Shown here piece by piece: positions 1 to 9,129 of a stretch of 64,000 nt of DNA. The stretch covers positions 1,550,001 through 1,614,000 of the forward strand of contig NZ_JBAMDA010000001.1 of assembly GCF_036964665.1 (NCBI RefSeq), in the 5' to 3' direction. Position 1 is the stretch's first letter, and the number at the start of each line of letters is the position of its first letter. The position numbers and the translations under genes were made by a program. This stretch comes from Nitrobacter sp. NHB1. GTDB taxonomy: Bacteria > Pseudomonadota > Alphaproteobacteria > Rhizobiales > Xanthobacteraceae. The notes under the pieces were generated by a model. The model did not search any database and was not told the origin of the DNA. It saw nothing but the letters and a program-made list of their open reading frames with translations.

Positions 1-1
1 T

Positions 2-409
2 CTGCCCCCGCAGGAATGCGACAGTTCCGCGGATTCACCGCTGGTCCAGCTCAGGGTGCTCGCCTTCAGCCATATCTTTCGATCGTCGACCGACCGCTTC
101 TGGCACTTCTGGGTCAATTACACGGCAGCCAGCACACGCAACTCGGAGATGCGCAAGCATCAGAACCGGCGATTCGAAAGGCAGCAGGCCGCGTGGACCA
201 GGCTGATAGAGGACGCGATCGATGCCGGAGAGCTTCAGTCATGTCTGGACGCCGAGGTGGTTTCCGAGCAGTTGCTGATCTTCATTCACGGTCTGGCGAT
301 GCGCCATATCTTGCAGCCGGGTGCCCAAAATCGTCTGCATTGCGAAAAACTGCTGGAGAGATATTTCGAGACGCTGGAGCGCCCGCGACAAAGCAGAGCC
401 GGATTATAG
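2..409 (+). CDS. TetR-family transcriptional regulator, C-terminal part (5' end outside window)
   Basis: The frame is open from the first complete codon at base 2, so the DNA-binding N-terminus lies upstream of the window. What remains is an all-helical ligand-binding and dimerisation domain. It has an aromatic stretch (FWHFWVNYTAAS), then helices with RKHQNRRFERQQAAW, and a late helix EVVSEQLLIFIHGLAMRHI. This layout is typical of BetI/AcrR-type TetR C-termini. The stop codon TAG is the first triplet of the dispersed repeat that follows, so the repeat seems to have landed on the end of the gene. The target and ligand cannot be told from this fragment. Confidence 0.7.
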   Translation: MPPQECDSSADSPLVQLRVLAFSHIFRSSTDRFWHFWVNYTAASTRNSEMRKHQNRRFERQQAAWTRLIEDAIDAGELQSCLDAEVVSEQLLIFIHGLAMRHILQPGAQNRLHCEKLLERYFETLERPRQSRAGL

Positions 410-483
410 CGTTTTCGAGCGAAGCATGTCCTCGGGCTTGACCCGAGGATGGATACCGGTTCGCGTGAAGCAAACGCGTCAAA
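408..483 (+). repeat. Dispersed intergenic repeat, copy 1
   Basis: It begins tagcgttttcgagcgaagc, runs through a cctcgggcttgacccgagg hairpin, and ends with ggataccggttcgcgtgaag and an aaacgc that is complementary to the opening gcgttt. The same block recurs at 11392, 12793, 48757 and, on the other strand, 50643. Here one base differs in the usual gaagaaaacgc (gaagcaaacgc). Confidence 0.85.
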
Positions 484-629
484 ACAAAAAGCTGGACGTG
501 TGATGTCAGACGCTGAAATGCCGAGCTATTGCAATCTCGCGATCATGCCGCGCGGAGCCAGCGAACTACCCGCCCCCTCGCCGGATGAGCCAAAGGTGGC
601 CTCCCGCGCGGCTGTCGTCATCTGAAGCA

Positions 630-914
630 TTACTGGATCAGGACAATCACGTCGCCGGTTGGAACCGGATCGTGTGGCTTCAGGCTGCTGAACTTTCCAT
701 CCTTCCAGTTTGCAAGACTGACAACCGAGCCGGTTTGAGCTTCCGTTTCCATTGGCTCGGTCGTTTCCAAAACCTTCAGGCCACTCTCATCGAGAAAGAA
801 GGTATGGTCGCCAAACAACTCAATCAATTGGCCGACCGCCGGATGATCCTCGGGAAGAACCTGTGCATCCATCTGGTTCAGCGTCTGCTTCAACTGCGTT
901 GCATTTAGTTTCAT
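630..914 (-). CDS. Hypothetical small protein, 94 aa
   Basis: I do not recognise the family. The start chosen is the ATG at 914, which has GGGAG about seven bases upstream; a longer reading to 965 lacks such a site. The product is acidic and probably cytoplasmic, with no signal peptide or membrane segment. An N-terminal helix (LNATQLKQTLNQMDAQVLPEDHPAVGQLIELFG) is followed by short strands including HTFFLDESGLKVLE and a C-terminal SLKPHDPVPTGDVIVLIQ. It could be a small beta-rich regulator or partner protein, but nothing in the neighbourhood says which. Confidence 0.5.
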   Translation of the reverse strand: MKLNATQLKQTLNQMDAQVLPEDHPAVGQLIELFGDHTFFLDESGLKVLETTEPMETEAQTGSVVSLANWKDGKFSSLKPHDPVPTGDVIVLIQ

Positions 915-988
915 GACTACTCCCACGCGGGTTCGAACTGAAAGCTTGTTCCTCGCTGGGATCACGATTCATGAACGATGAACCGTGA

Positions 989-1342
989 TCAGGCGGCTTT
1001 CTTCGTGAATATGGTCAGGAGGCCACTCTCATCGAAATTAATGGCGACAACTTGCGCGGAGACGCGTCCCTTCGCCTTGAGCGCAGCGACAACTTCGGGC
1101 GCTGTGGCGATCGAATCTCGGAGCGATTGCAGGTCCTCCTGCTTTGTGTTCGCCAGAAATGCATCGACCTTTGAGCGCTCGTCAGGTTGCAGTTCTTCAA
1201 TGTCAACGACTTGAATATTGCGTATCGTGATGTCTTGCTGCGTTTGGTTCTTGGGATTTGACGTTCCAGGAGAGCCTTGCGCTATGATGGGCGCTCCCAT
1301 GATTAGCGATGCAACGACAATCGGCAATGCCAAGGTGCGCAT
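989..1342 (-). CDS. Hypothetical exported protein, 117 aa
   Basis: The ATG at 1342 is preceded by GGAGG at good spacing and opens a classical signal peptide (MRTLALPIVVASLIMGAPIIAQG), so I prefer it to the longer reading. The mature part is small and charged, with a helical middle (LQPDERSKVDAFLANTKQEDLQSLRDSI) and an end reading VVAINFDESGLLTIFTKKAA. The DESGL string also occurs in the neighbouring small protein at 630-914, in a similar strand context, but that is too short to claim homology. Function unknown; expected in the periplasm. Confidence 0.6.
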   Translation of the reverse strand: MRTLALPIVVASLIMGAPIIAQGSPGTSNPKNQTQQDITIRNIQVVDIEELQPDERSKVDAFLANTKQEDLQSLRDSIATAPEVVAALKAKGRVSAQVVAINFDESGLLTIFTKKAA

Positions 1343-1546
1343 GATCCCTCCTCCTGTCTGTTCTATCCGTTCCACTCAGACTCGAAGCGGAATTTATAAA
1401 CGGAAGATGGTGCACGGCCGTTATTTATGTGGTCATTCAATGGGGTTGTCGTGTTGATAGTATGCTCCCGGTCACCTCACCGCGAGCATTCCCCGGGGGG
1501 GCCTTCGACGGCAATTCCATCATTGCCGATCTCAACGAGCGCGGCA

Positions 1547-2629
1547 CTAGTGCGCAGGCGAAGCCGAATCCTGCGGGGACGTTAGCGCCTCAACGCGAAG
1601 CGGCCCGCGCAAACCGATCGCGGCACCGGCGACGATTCCGGTGATGGCGACGAACGACGCCAGCGCCAGCGTCGAAAGACCGGTCAGGCCCTGTCCAACC
1701 GAACATCCATAGGCCATCGCCCCGCCGGAGCCCATGAACGCCGCGCCAGTGACCGAACGCAGCATGTGACGCGGCGAATGGTAGGCCTCGAGATGGAAAC
1801 GGCGCGTCACCAGCGCGGTGACGAGGCTTCCGAGCACGACTCCCGGCACCAGCGCGACACCGAAATTCATCGTCAGGCCGGTCGACAGCATCGCGTATTG
1901 CACGGTATCGGCGACGGGTGCGACGAACGTGATCGATGTGACCGGCACCGGATTGAAATCGTCGGCGCCGAGATAGCCGGTCGCATACCATCCGGCGGCA
2001 ACGAGGAGACCGACAATGAGGCCGGCCGCGATCTGGCCCCAGGACCGCCGGAATGCCGCATGTGAGAACGCGAAGGCGATCAGCACGCCACTGACCGCGA
2101 GGACAGCGAGCGCTCGTGCAAGCGACGCGCTCAGGCCGAGCGTTCCCGCCAGCGCCGGCAGCGAGATGACGTTCGGGGCGGATTGGCTAGCTTGCAGCAC
2201 GGTGATGCGCGCCGGCGCGATCAGGCCCTTCAGGGTCATCTGTGCCGCGATGCCGAGAACGATCACCACCACCAGCGAGCGAAGATTGCCGCTCCCCAGC
2301 AGAATCAGAGCGCGCGATCCGCAGCCATTCGACAGCACCATGCCGTAACCGAAAATTATGCCGCCCGCGAACATTAGGGGCGCCGAGAACGACGGCTGCA
2401 AATAAATCGATTTTCCCGGATCGACGAGGCCCGCGCCGGCGAGCAATTGCGTGGCGGCGACCGCAACACCGATCGCCAGCGCGTAGGTCCGGATCAGGCG
2501 CCCATCGCCCCGAGCCCAATATCCGCGCAAGCTGCTCATCAGGCAGAAGCCGCTGAGCAGGCCGACCATGCCGAAAGCGAGGCCGATCAGAAAGCCAGCG
2601 TAAACGGTGACGTGGGGATCGGGCGGCAC
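1547..2629 (-). CDS. YeeE/YedE family membrane transporter (thiosulfate / sulfur compound uptake)
   Basis: The 360-residue protein is almost entirely hydrophobic helices. It carries the family signatures GFCLMSSLRGYW near residue 28, SNGCGSRALILLGSGNLRS near 100, and YGCSVGQGLTGLS near 310. The family (DUF395 / Sulf_transp; E. coli TsuA is the characterised thiosulfate importer) uses conserved cysteines to pass the substrate, and three Cys in matching motifs are visible (Cys29 and two later ones). It acts in the inner membrane. Many family members sit beside TusA or rhodanese genes, but none is seen here, so thiosulfate as substrate is inferred from the family. Confidence 0.88.
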   Translation of the reverse strand: MPPDPHVTVYAGFLIGLAFGMVGLLSGFCLMSSLRGYWARGDGRLIRTYALAIGVAVAATQLLAGAGLVDPGKSIYLQPSFSAPLMFAGGIIFGYGMVLSNGCGSRALILLGSGNLRSLVVVIVLGIAAQMTLKGLIAPARITVLQASQSAPNVISLPALAGTLGLSASLARALAVLAVSGVLIAFAFSHAAFRRSWGQIAAGLIVGLLVAAGWYATGYLGADDFNPVPVTSITFVAPVADTVQYAMLSTGLTMNFGVALVPGVVLGSLVTALVTRRFHLEAYHSPRHMLRSVTGAAFMGSGGAMAYGCSVGQGLTGLSTLALASFVAITGIVAGAAIGLRGPLRVEALTSPQDSASPAH

Positions 2630-2884
2630 GACATGTCCTTCTCAGTCCGACGTCGATATTATGGGACGCGCGACCGCCGTTCTCAATTGAATTTGACAAT
2701 ACAGGATTTGGCAGATCGCTTTTGCGGTGACGCCCTGGGAACCTGGCCGCCCGCAATCCCAAAGCTGACGCCGCCCTGGGGCAAGCATCACGATGTCATG
2801 ACTCCGCGACGTCAAGCGGCAGCCAGAGGTCCGAGGGGCGAAACCGGCGCTCAACGGATGCGTGGCATCGGTCGCCGGGCGTGT

Positions 2885-3139
2885 TTACTTATTGTCTTTT
2901 GTCTGGCCGGTTCCGAACCCCGACATGTTGACGAACATGTCCTGAAAGCGCTCGGCCATCTTCGGATCGAAGGTAAACCAGTTCTGCAGGATCGCTTCCG
3001 GCGAGAATTTGTCGATGTTCTCTGCCATTTTCTGCTGAAGCTTATCCATCACCGCGCTTTGCATCGGCTGCACGTCCGGGAATCCCATAAACTGGCGGGC
3101 CTCGAGCGGCGTACAGTCGATCTCGATATTCACTTTCAT
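2885..3139 (-). CDS. DUF6489-like small protein, 84 aa
   Basis: The start at 3139 is supported by CAGGAG eight bases upstream and by the family-like N-terminus MKVNIEIDCTPLEARQFMG. The protein is soluble and amphipathic. A short strand and a CTPxEAR motif lead into DVQPMQSAVMDKLQQKMAENI, an aromatic segment (LQNWFTFDPKMAERFQDMF) and a Gly/Lys-rich tail. I match it to DUF6489 from memory of this N-terminal pattern; the function of that family is not known. It lies 100 bases from the DadA-like gene, same strand, with no shared signal. Confidence 0.65.
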   Translation of the reverse strand: MKVNIEIDCTPLEARQFMGFPDVQPMQSAVMDKLQQKMAENIDKFSPEAILQNWFTFDPKMAERFQDMFVNMSGFGTGQTKDNK

Positions 3140-3240
3140 GGCGCGCTCCTGAATCGGCCTCGATATGGCGGCGAGCAGTATCGCCGAGAGCGCCTGTGGC
3201 GCAAGCAATCATGACGCGATGCGAAACCGCGAACGGAGGT

Positions 3241-4494
3241 TCAGCCAAAGCGCTCCGCGGCAAACGGTCTCGGATCGGCCAACGGCTCCTCGCCCGTCAT
3301 CATTTCGGCCAGCAGCCGGCCTGTGACCGGCCCCAGCGTCAGGCCGTGATGCTGGTGTCCGAAGTCGAACCACAATCCGGCATGGCGGGCAGCCTTTCCG
3401 ATCACCGGCAGCATGTCGGGCATGCACGGGCGCCTTCCCATCCACGGCGCCGCATCGACCGCCCCGCCCAGCGGGAACAGTTCGCGCGCCATCGGCAGCG
3501 TTCGCTCGATCTGCACCGGTGACGGCGGCGCATCGCGACGCGCGAATTCCGCGCCGGTCGTGAGGCGAATGCCGCGATTCATCGGCGCCAGCAGATAACC
3601 GCGATCCGAATCGAGAACGGGATGATGGAGCACCGCATTGCCGCGCGGCGCCAGATGCAGGTGATAGCCGCGCTTGATGCCGAGCGGCAGGTTGTAACCG
3701 AGCCGACGGAAGACATCATCCGACCACGGCCCCAGGGCAATTACGGCCTCGCGCCCGGTCAGCGCTCCGTTCGGACCATCGACACGCCATGACGCCGCGC
3801 TCTGCGTTAAAGTCCGCGCGTCGGCCGCGATGAAACGGCCGCCGCGGCGCACGAACAACGCCGCATAGGCTTTCGTCAATGCTCCCGGATCCGGAATAAA
3901 GCCCGGCGCCGGCCAGTGAATGGCGCCGGCGAACGTTCCCGACAGGTTGGGCTCGCGTGTGGCGATCGCTTTATCGTCAAGAACATCCGCTTCGACTCCG
4001 TACCGGCGGGTGCGTTCGAGGTCGGCGAGGCCCTTGTCGAGCGTCGCATTCGACCGAAACAGCTTGATCCAGCCCGTCCGGCGCAGAAGTTGAGGCACAC
4101 CAGCCTCTGCGATCAGCGCTTCATGCTCGACAAGGCTGCGCCTGATCAGCGGCAAGGCGGCCATCGCGCTGCGCAACGCGCGTTCAGGTGAGGACGCCAG
4201 GAAATACCGGACGAGCCACGGCAAAAACGCCGGCAGATCGCGAAAACGATAATGCGCTTCCGCCGACCGGTTCAGCGCATAACGCAGAATCTGCCGCAGA
4301 TCGTAGGGAAAGACATAAGGGAAAACCGACGCGCATTCGATCAGGCCGGCATTGCCATAACTCGTCTCCTCGCCCGCCCCTTCGTGTTTGTCGACAAGGA
4401 TGACATCCCGCCCTCGCTTCTGGAGATGCAGCGCGGCGGAAACGCCGACAATTCCCGCGCCCAGAACCAGAACATCGGCTTTGACCAGCGCCAC
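3241..4494 (-). CDS. FAD-dependent oxidoreductase, D-amino-acid dehydrogenase (DadA) type
   Basis: The N-terminus has the Rossmann FAD motif VLGAGIVGVSAALHLQKRGRDVILVDK. Near the C-terminus is the FAD-contacting segment typical of DAO enzymes (GRRPCMPDMLPVIGKAARHAGLWFDFGHQHHGLTLGP). The length of about 417 residues suits DadA-like dehydrogenases, which deaminate D-amino acids and pass electrons to the membrane quinone pool. I start it at GTG 4494 because GGAG lies six bases upstream and the FAD motif then begins at the normal distance. An ATG at 4542 would add 16 residues and run through a perfect palindrome. The substrate is uncertain; related enzymes oxidise glycine, proline or sarcosine. 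Confidence 0.8.
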   Translation of the reverse strand: MALVKADVLVLGAGIVGVSAALHLQKRGRDVILVDKHEGAGEETSYGNAGLIECASVFPYVFPYDLRQILRYALNRSAEAHYRFRDLPAFLPWLVRYFLASSPERALRSAMAALPLIRRSLVEHEALIAEAGVPQLLRRTGWIKLFRSNATLDKGLADLERTRRYGVEADVLDDKAIATREPNLSGTFAGAIHWPAPGFIPDPGALTKAYAALFVRRGGRFIAADARTLTQSAASWRVDGPNGALTGREAVIALGPWSDDVFRRLGYNLPLGIKRGYHLHLAPRGNAVLHHPVLDSDRGYLLAPMNRGIRLTTGAEFARRDAPPSPVQIERTLPMARELFPLGGAVDAAPWMGRRPCMPDMLPVIGKAARHAGLWFDFGHQHHGLTLGPVTGRLLAEMMTGEEPLADPRPFAAERFG

Positions 4495-4517
4495 ACGGCT
4501 CTCCGAACCCAAAGATC

Positions 4518-4534
4518 GTTCGGCCTCGCCGAAC
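4518..4534. promoter_or_regulatory. Palindrome upstream of the DadA-like gene
   Basis: GTTCGGC-gag-GCCGAAC is a perfect 7-bp inverted repeat lying 24 bases before the preferred GTG start at 4494. It could be an operator, or a 5' UTR hairpin. If the ATG at 4542 were the true start it would be coding and the palindrome would be chance. Confidence 0.35.
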
Positions 4535-4729
4535 GTTATCATTCCAACTTAAGTATCGCCGTTCGGCGGCGCAAACCCGTTGGCGTGATGAGGATCGATC
4601 CGGAACCACCAAAGCGGCAGAGCAGGCATGATGCGGGTAACGATGGCTTTCGTATCGCTCGCCGGAAGCTGCGATCAAATACCGCGACGCAGGTTCGACC
4701 TCCCGTCGGTCGATATGCCGTCGCACGGG

Positions 4730-7700
4730 TTACGTCGGCCGCAGCGCCTTCGAGTCAAAATCGGCAATCTGCTTGTTACGTTCCGACCCGACGCCGGCAA
4801 GATGATCGGTCGCGATCGCCACGTAGACGGCCGGAAGCACGAACAGGGTGAACATCGTTCCAATCATCATGCCCGACACGACGACGAGACCGATCGAGAA
4901 CCGGCTCGCCGCTCCCGCGCCCGATGCCGTCAGCAGCGGCAGCAGGCCGGTGACCATCGCCGCGGTCGTCATCAGAATCGGACGCAGTCTGACGCGCGCC
5001 GCCATCTCGATCGCCGAGCGTTTGTCGAGGCGCTCGTTGAGCTGAAGTTCGTTGGCGAATTCGACCATCAGGATGCCGTGTTTGCTGATGAGGCCGATCA
5101 ACGTCAGCAGGCCCACCTGGGTATAGATGTTGATGGTCGCAAGCCCGAAGAACAGCGGCACCAGCGCGCCCGAGATCGCCATCGGCACGCTGATCATGAT
5201 GACGAGCGGATCGCGCAGGCTTTCGAACTGCGCCGCCAGCACCAGGTAGATAATGATGAGCGCGAAGCCGAAAGCGATCGCGAGCTGATTGCCCTCCGTT
5301 ACGTATTGTCGTGCGTCGGCGAGATAATCGTGGCTGAAGCCCTTCGGCAGACTTTTCGCCTGCTGTTCGAGGAATTCCACAGCCCGGCCCACCGTTACGC
5401 CCGGCATCGGCACGGCCTGGAAGGTGGCCGAATTGAGCTGGTTGTAGTGCGTCAGCGCGTTGGGATCGGAGTCGGTCTTGATCGTCACCAGAGTGGACAG
5501 CGGAATCTGCTGGCCGGTAATGCTCGGCACATAGTAGCCGTCGAGCGATTCCGGCGACAGGCGCAGGCCACGCGGCACCTGGGGAATCACCTGATAGGAG
5601 CGTCCCTGCAGGTTGAAGCGGTTCACGTAGTTGCCGCCGAGCAGCGTCGCCAGCGTCGAGCCGATCTGCTGCATATTGACGCCGAGGTCGTTCGCCTTAG
5701 TCCGGTCGATGGCGACACGCACCACCGGCTGGTTGAAGTCGAGATCGCTGTCGGTGACGATGAACAGGCCGCTCTTGCGCGCCGCATCCTTCAGCTTGTT
5801 CATCTCCTCGTAGACCGCCTGGAAACCGGCCGTGGTGTAGATCACCATCTGCACCGGCAGACCGCCCGGACCGCCCGGCAGCGGCGGCCGGTTGAAGGCG
5901 AAGGCACTCACGCCTTCGACCTTGCTGATCTTGGCCTGCACCAGCGGCTTGAGTGTCATCGCGGATCGCGTGCGCTCGTCCCACGGCTTCAGCAACATGC
6001 CGGCGATGCCGTTATTAATGCCATTGGTACCATTGATCATGAAGCGCAGGTCGGTCTCGGGAAAGCTCGCAAACTTCTTGTCGAGCTTGTCGCCGTAAAA
6101 ATCCATGTAGTCGATGTTGGCGTATTTCGGTCCCTTGATGACCGCGAACACGATGCCCTGATCCTCCTCCGGCGCCAGCTCCTTTGATGTATTCATGTAG
6201 AGAAAGCCGACGAGCCCGAGGATTGCCACCGCGAACAGCGCCGTTATCGGCCGGTAGTCGAGCGAACGGTCCAACCTGCGGCCATACCAGTGCGTGACCG
6301 AGGTGAAGATCTTGTCGACCTTGGTGACGAACCAGCCCTGCCCGCCGTGCTTGAGCAGCACCGAGCACATCATCGGCGACAGGGTCAGCGCGATCACGCC
6401 GGAGACGATGACCGCCCCCGCCAGCGTGAAGGCGAATTCGCGGAACAGCGCGCCGGTGAGGCCGCCGAGGAAACCGATCGGCGCATAAACCGCGGCGAGC
6501 GTGATCGTCATCGAGATGACCGGGCCGACGATTTCACGCGCGCCCTGCAACGACGCCTGAACCGGCGTCTTCCCCTCCTCGAGATGGCGGTGGATGTTTT
6601 CCACCACCACGATGGCGTCATCGACCACGAGGCCGATGGCCAGCACCATCGCCAACAGCGTCAGCAGATTAATGCTGAACCCGGCCACCATCATCAGCGC
6701 GCAGACGCCGATCAGCGACAGCGGGATCGTCACCACCGGGATGATGACCGAGCGCAGCGAGGCGAGGAACAGGAAGATCACCACGATGACGATGGCGACC
6801 GCCTCGGTCAGGGTCTTCTCCACCTCGTGGATCGAGGAGGTGATGAACTTGGTTGAGTCGTAGGCCACCTTCATCTTCAGCGACGGCGGAAGATTCCGCT
6901 CGATGTCGGGGAATAGCGCCCGCACACCCTCGACGATATTCAGCGGGTTGCCCTGCGGGGTCGCCTGCACGCCGATGAAGATCGCCCGCTGGCCGCTGAA
7001 GGCGACGCTCACATCGGTGCTCTGCGCGGTAAGTTGAACGTCGGCGATATCCTCCATGCGCACGAAGCCGCCGTCCTTGGCCTTCACCGTCATGCGCTTG
7101 AACTGCTCGACGCTTTGCAGATCGGTATTGGCCGAGACGTTGGAGATCGTGTAGTAGCCCTTGGTCTGGCCGGCAGCCGCCTGGAAGTTGTTGGCGGCGA
7201 TCGCGGCCACGACCTCCGTGGTCGACACGTTGCGTCCGGCCATCTTCACCGGATCGAGCCAGACGCGCATCGCGAAGGTCTGACCGCCGAGGATGTCGGC
7301 CGAGGCCACGCCGTCCACGGTCGAGAGAATCGGCTGCACCACGCGCGTCAGGTAGTCGGAGATCGCCGAGCCCGACAGTTCCTCGCTGGAGAAGCCGATA
7401 TACATCACCGCCGTGGTCTCGCCGGTGGACTTCAGGATCACCGGGTCGTTGGCTTCCTTCGGGATCAGGTATTTCACCGAATTGACCTTCGACAGCACCT
7501 CGGTGAGCGCCGCGTTCGGATCGAAGTTCAGTTTGACGTAGACCTTGATCTGGCTCTGGCTCTGGGTCGATGCCGAGGTGATGTAGTCAACGCCCTCGGC
7601 CGACGCGACCGCCTGCTCGATCGGCGTGGTGATAAAGCCCTGCATCAATTCCGGCGACGCGCCCGGATAGGTCGTGGTGACCGTAATCACGGTGTTGGAC

Positions 7701-7819
7701 AGCTTCGGATACTGCCGGATCGGCAGATTGTAGGCCGCCGCCAGACCGATCAGCAGGATCAGCAGGCTGACGACGACCGACAACACCGGCCGCTTGATGA
7801 AGGTATCCGTGAATGCCAT
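4730..7819 (-). CDS. RND multidrug efflux permease (HAE1 family)
   Basis: At 1029 residues it has the normal HAE1 length. It shows the family layout: an N-terminal helix (DTFIKRPVLSVVVSLLILLIGL), a first porter loop, and a helix block with the proton-relay motif GLVVDDAIVVVENIHRH in TM4. After the second porter loop come the last helices (GLISKHGILMVEFANEL ... GLLPLLTASGAGAASRFSIG). It forms the inner-membrane trimer of a tripartite pump driven by proton import. It follows its adaptor by 97 bases and a tetR gene, all on one strand. No outer-membrane channel gene is seen, so it presumably borrows a TolC/OprM-type protein. Substrates are unknown. Confidence 0.96.
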   Translation of the reverse strand: MAFTDTFIKRPVLSVVVSLLILLIGLAAAYNLPIRQYPKLSNTVITVTTTYPGASPELMQGFITTPIEQAVASAEGVDYITSASTQSQSQIKVYVKLNFDPNAALTEVLSKVNSVKYLIPKEANDPVILKSTGETTAVMYIGFSSEELSGSAISDYLTRVVQPILSTVDGVASADILGGQTFAMRVWLDPVKMAGRNVSTTEVVAAIAANNFQAAAGQTKGYYTISNVSANTDLQSVEQFKRMTVKAKDGGFVRMEDIADVQLTAQSTDVSVAFSGQRAIFIGVQATPQGNPLNIVEGVRALFPDIERNLPPSLKMKVAYDSTKFITSSIHEVEKTLTEAVAIVIVVIFLFLASLRSVIIPVVTIPLSLIGVCALMMVAGFSINLLTLLAMVLAIGLVVDDAIVVVENIHRHLEEGKTPVQASLQGAREIVGPVISMTITLAAVYAPIGFLGGLTGALFREFAFTLAGAVIVSGVIALTLSPMMCSVLLKHGGQGWFVTKVDKIFTSVTHWYGRRLDRSLDYRPITALFAVAILGLVGFLYMNTSKELAPEEDQGIVFAVIKGPKYANIDYMDFYGDKLDKKFASFPETDLRFMINGTNGINNGIAGMLLKPWDERTRSAMTLKPLVQAKISKVEGVSAFAFNRPPLPGGPGGLPVQMVIYTTAGFQAVYEEMNKLKDAARKSGLFIVTDSDLDFNQPVVRVAIDRTKANDLGVNMQQIGSTLATLLGGNYVNRFNLQGRSYQVIPQVPRGLRLSPESLDGYYVPSITGQQIPLSTLVTIKTDSDPNALTHYNQLNSATFQAVPMPGVTVGRAVEFLEQQAKSLPKGFSHDYLADARQYVTEGNQLAIAFGFALIIIYLVLAAQFESLRDPLVIMISVPMAISGALVPLFFGLATINIYTQVGLLTLIGLISKHGILMVEFANELQLNERLDKRSAIEMAARVRLRPILMTTAAMVTGLLPLLTASGAGAASRFSIGLVVVSGMMIGTMFTLFVLPAVYVAIATDHLAGVGSERNKQIADFDSKALRPT

Positions 7820-7916
7820 TGCAGGCGCTCCGTTGACGGCCGCTCCGCTGGTTGGAGCATGGCCGCGAGACGTTCGATCGATGCGGGCCGCCCCCTTGGC
7901 GATCCCGGCTCGGGAA

Positions 7917-9128
7917 TCAGTTCAGCGGCGGCTTTTCCGGGATCGGCGGCAGCGGATCTTTCGAGAGTTCGACCGCGGCGCCCGACTGCAACTTGAGTTG
8001 GCCGACCGCGGCGACCTTGTCGCCGGGCTTCAGCCCTTTCTCGATCACCGCGCGCCCGTGGATCCGGTCGCCGGTTCGCACGAAGGTGCGCTCGGCGGTC
8101 AAGCTGGTCTTGCCGTCATCCTCCTTCTTCTCCTTGATGAGATAGACGGAGTCGCCATACAGCGTGTACTCGACCGCGGTTTCCGGCACCGTGACGACCG
8201 CCGGCTTGTCCGGCAGCACCACGATCACATTCGCGAACATGCCGGGTTTCAGGATATCGCCGGGGTTGGTGATGGTCGCCTGGACGCGGATGTTACGGGT
8301 GTCGGTCGAGATCTGCGGCTCGATGGTGGTGATCTTGCCGTCGAACTGCTTGCCCGGATAAGCATCGACCGCCACTCGCACAGTCTGGCCGACTTTGAGC
8401 CGGCCGCTGTCCTTTTCAGTGACGGTGAAATTGGCGTACAGCGTCGAGAGATCGGTCAGCGACACGATCTGCGTGCCGGCGGTGAGGAATTGCCCCACCT
8501 CCACCTGACGTACGCCGAGCACGCCGTCGAAGGGCGCGCGCACCAGCTTCTGCGAAATGATCGCCTCGGTCTTGGCGATGCCGGCATTGGCCTGGTCGTA
8601 GGTAGCCTGCGCCTGATCCACGGTCACCTGCGGGCCGACCTGACGCGCCTTGAGCTGTTGCGCCCGCTCCAGCGCGAGTCTCGCGACGGTCGCCTGCGCC
8701 TTGAAGCTGGCGAGATCGCCCTGATCCGGCTTGTCGAACAGTTGCACCAGCGGCGTGCCCTTGGTGACATGGCTGCCGGAGGTGAACAGGATGTCGGTGA
8801 TGCGGCCGTTGACGTCGGACGTGACGTTGACCTGATGCACCGCGGCGAGGCTGCCGACGGCCCGCTGCAGGTTCGGCAGCACCTCGGACTTCGCCTCGAC
8901 TGCGCTGACCGTCACCGGCGGCGGCTTGTTGTTGGCGAAGAACTGCGCGATCATGTGCGCGCGGAACGCATTAAATCCGACCAGCCCGGCGACGAGCAGC
9001 GCGAGCAGCAAGCCTATGATGATGAACCAGCGCCTCGTCCGCACCGGACGCGCGTGAGACTTCTCGCCCACCTTACGCGCCGAAACACCGGTCTTGTCGC
9101 CGGTACTGCCATCCCTTGTTACCGTCAT
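7917..9128 (-). CDS. RND efflux periplasmic adaptor subunit (membrane fusion protein)
   Basis: A cytoplasmic basic tail is followed by one membrane helix (RRWFIIIGLLLALLVAGLVGF). The lipoyl half-motifs (VNVTSDVNGRITDILFTSGSHVTKGTPLVQL and LVRAPFDGVLGVRQVEVGQFL) flank a helical hairpin with LARAQQL-like heptads. Beta-barrel and membrane-proximal domains close the protein. The start at 9128 lies one base after the stop of the tetR gene (TGATATG), which argues for translational coupling; a longer frame to 9197 would overlap tetR for no reason. The adaptor links the RND trimer to the outer-membrane channel. Confidence 0.94.
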   Translation of the reverse strand: MTVTRDGSTGDKTGVSARKVGEKSHARPVRTRRWFIIIGLLLALLVAGLVGFNAFRAHMIAQFFANNKPPPVTVSAVEAKSEVLPNLQRAVGSLAAVHQVNVTSDVNGRITDILFTSGSHVTKGTPLVQLFDKPDQGDLASFKAQATVARLALERAQQLKARQVGPQVTVDQAQATYDQANAGIAKTEAIISQKLVRAPFDGVLGVRQVEVGQFLTAGTQIVSLTDLSTLYANFTVTEKDSGRLKVGQTVRVAVDAYPGKQFDGKITTIEPQISTDTRNIRVQATITNPGDILKPGMFANVIVVLPDKPAVVTVPETAVEYTLYGDSVYLIKEKKEDDGKTSLTAERTFVRTGDRIHGRAVIEKGLKPGDKVAAVGQLKLQSGAAVELSKDPLPPIPEKPPLN

Positions 9129-9129
9129 A

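Noticed and set aside
4628-6187. Long open frame antisense to the RND permease (519 codons), like others antisense to leuA, miaA and the AsmA gene
   Set aside because: High-GC shadow frames: composition very rich in Arg, His and Asp, no domain, and a clear gene on the other strand.
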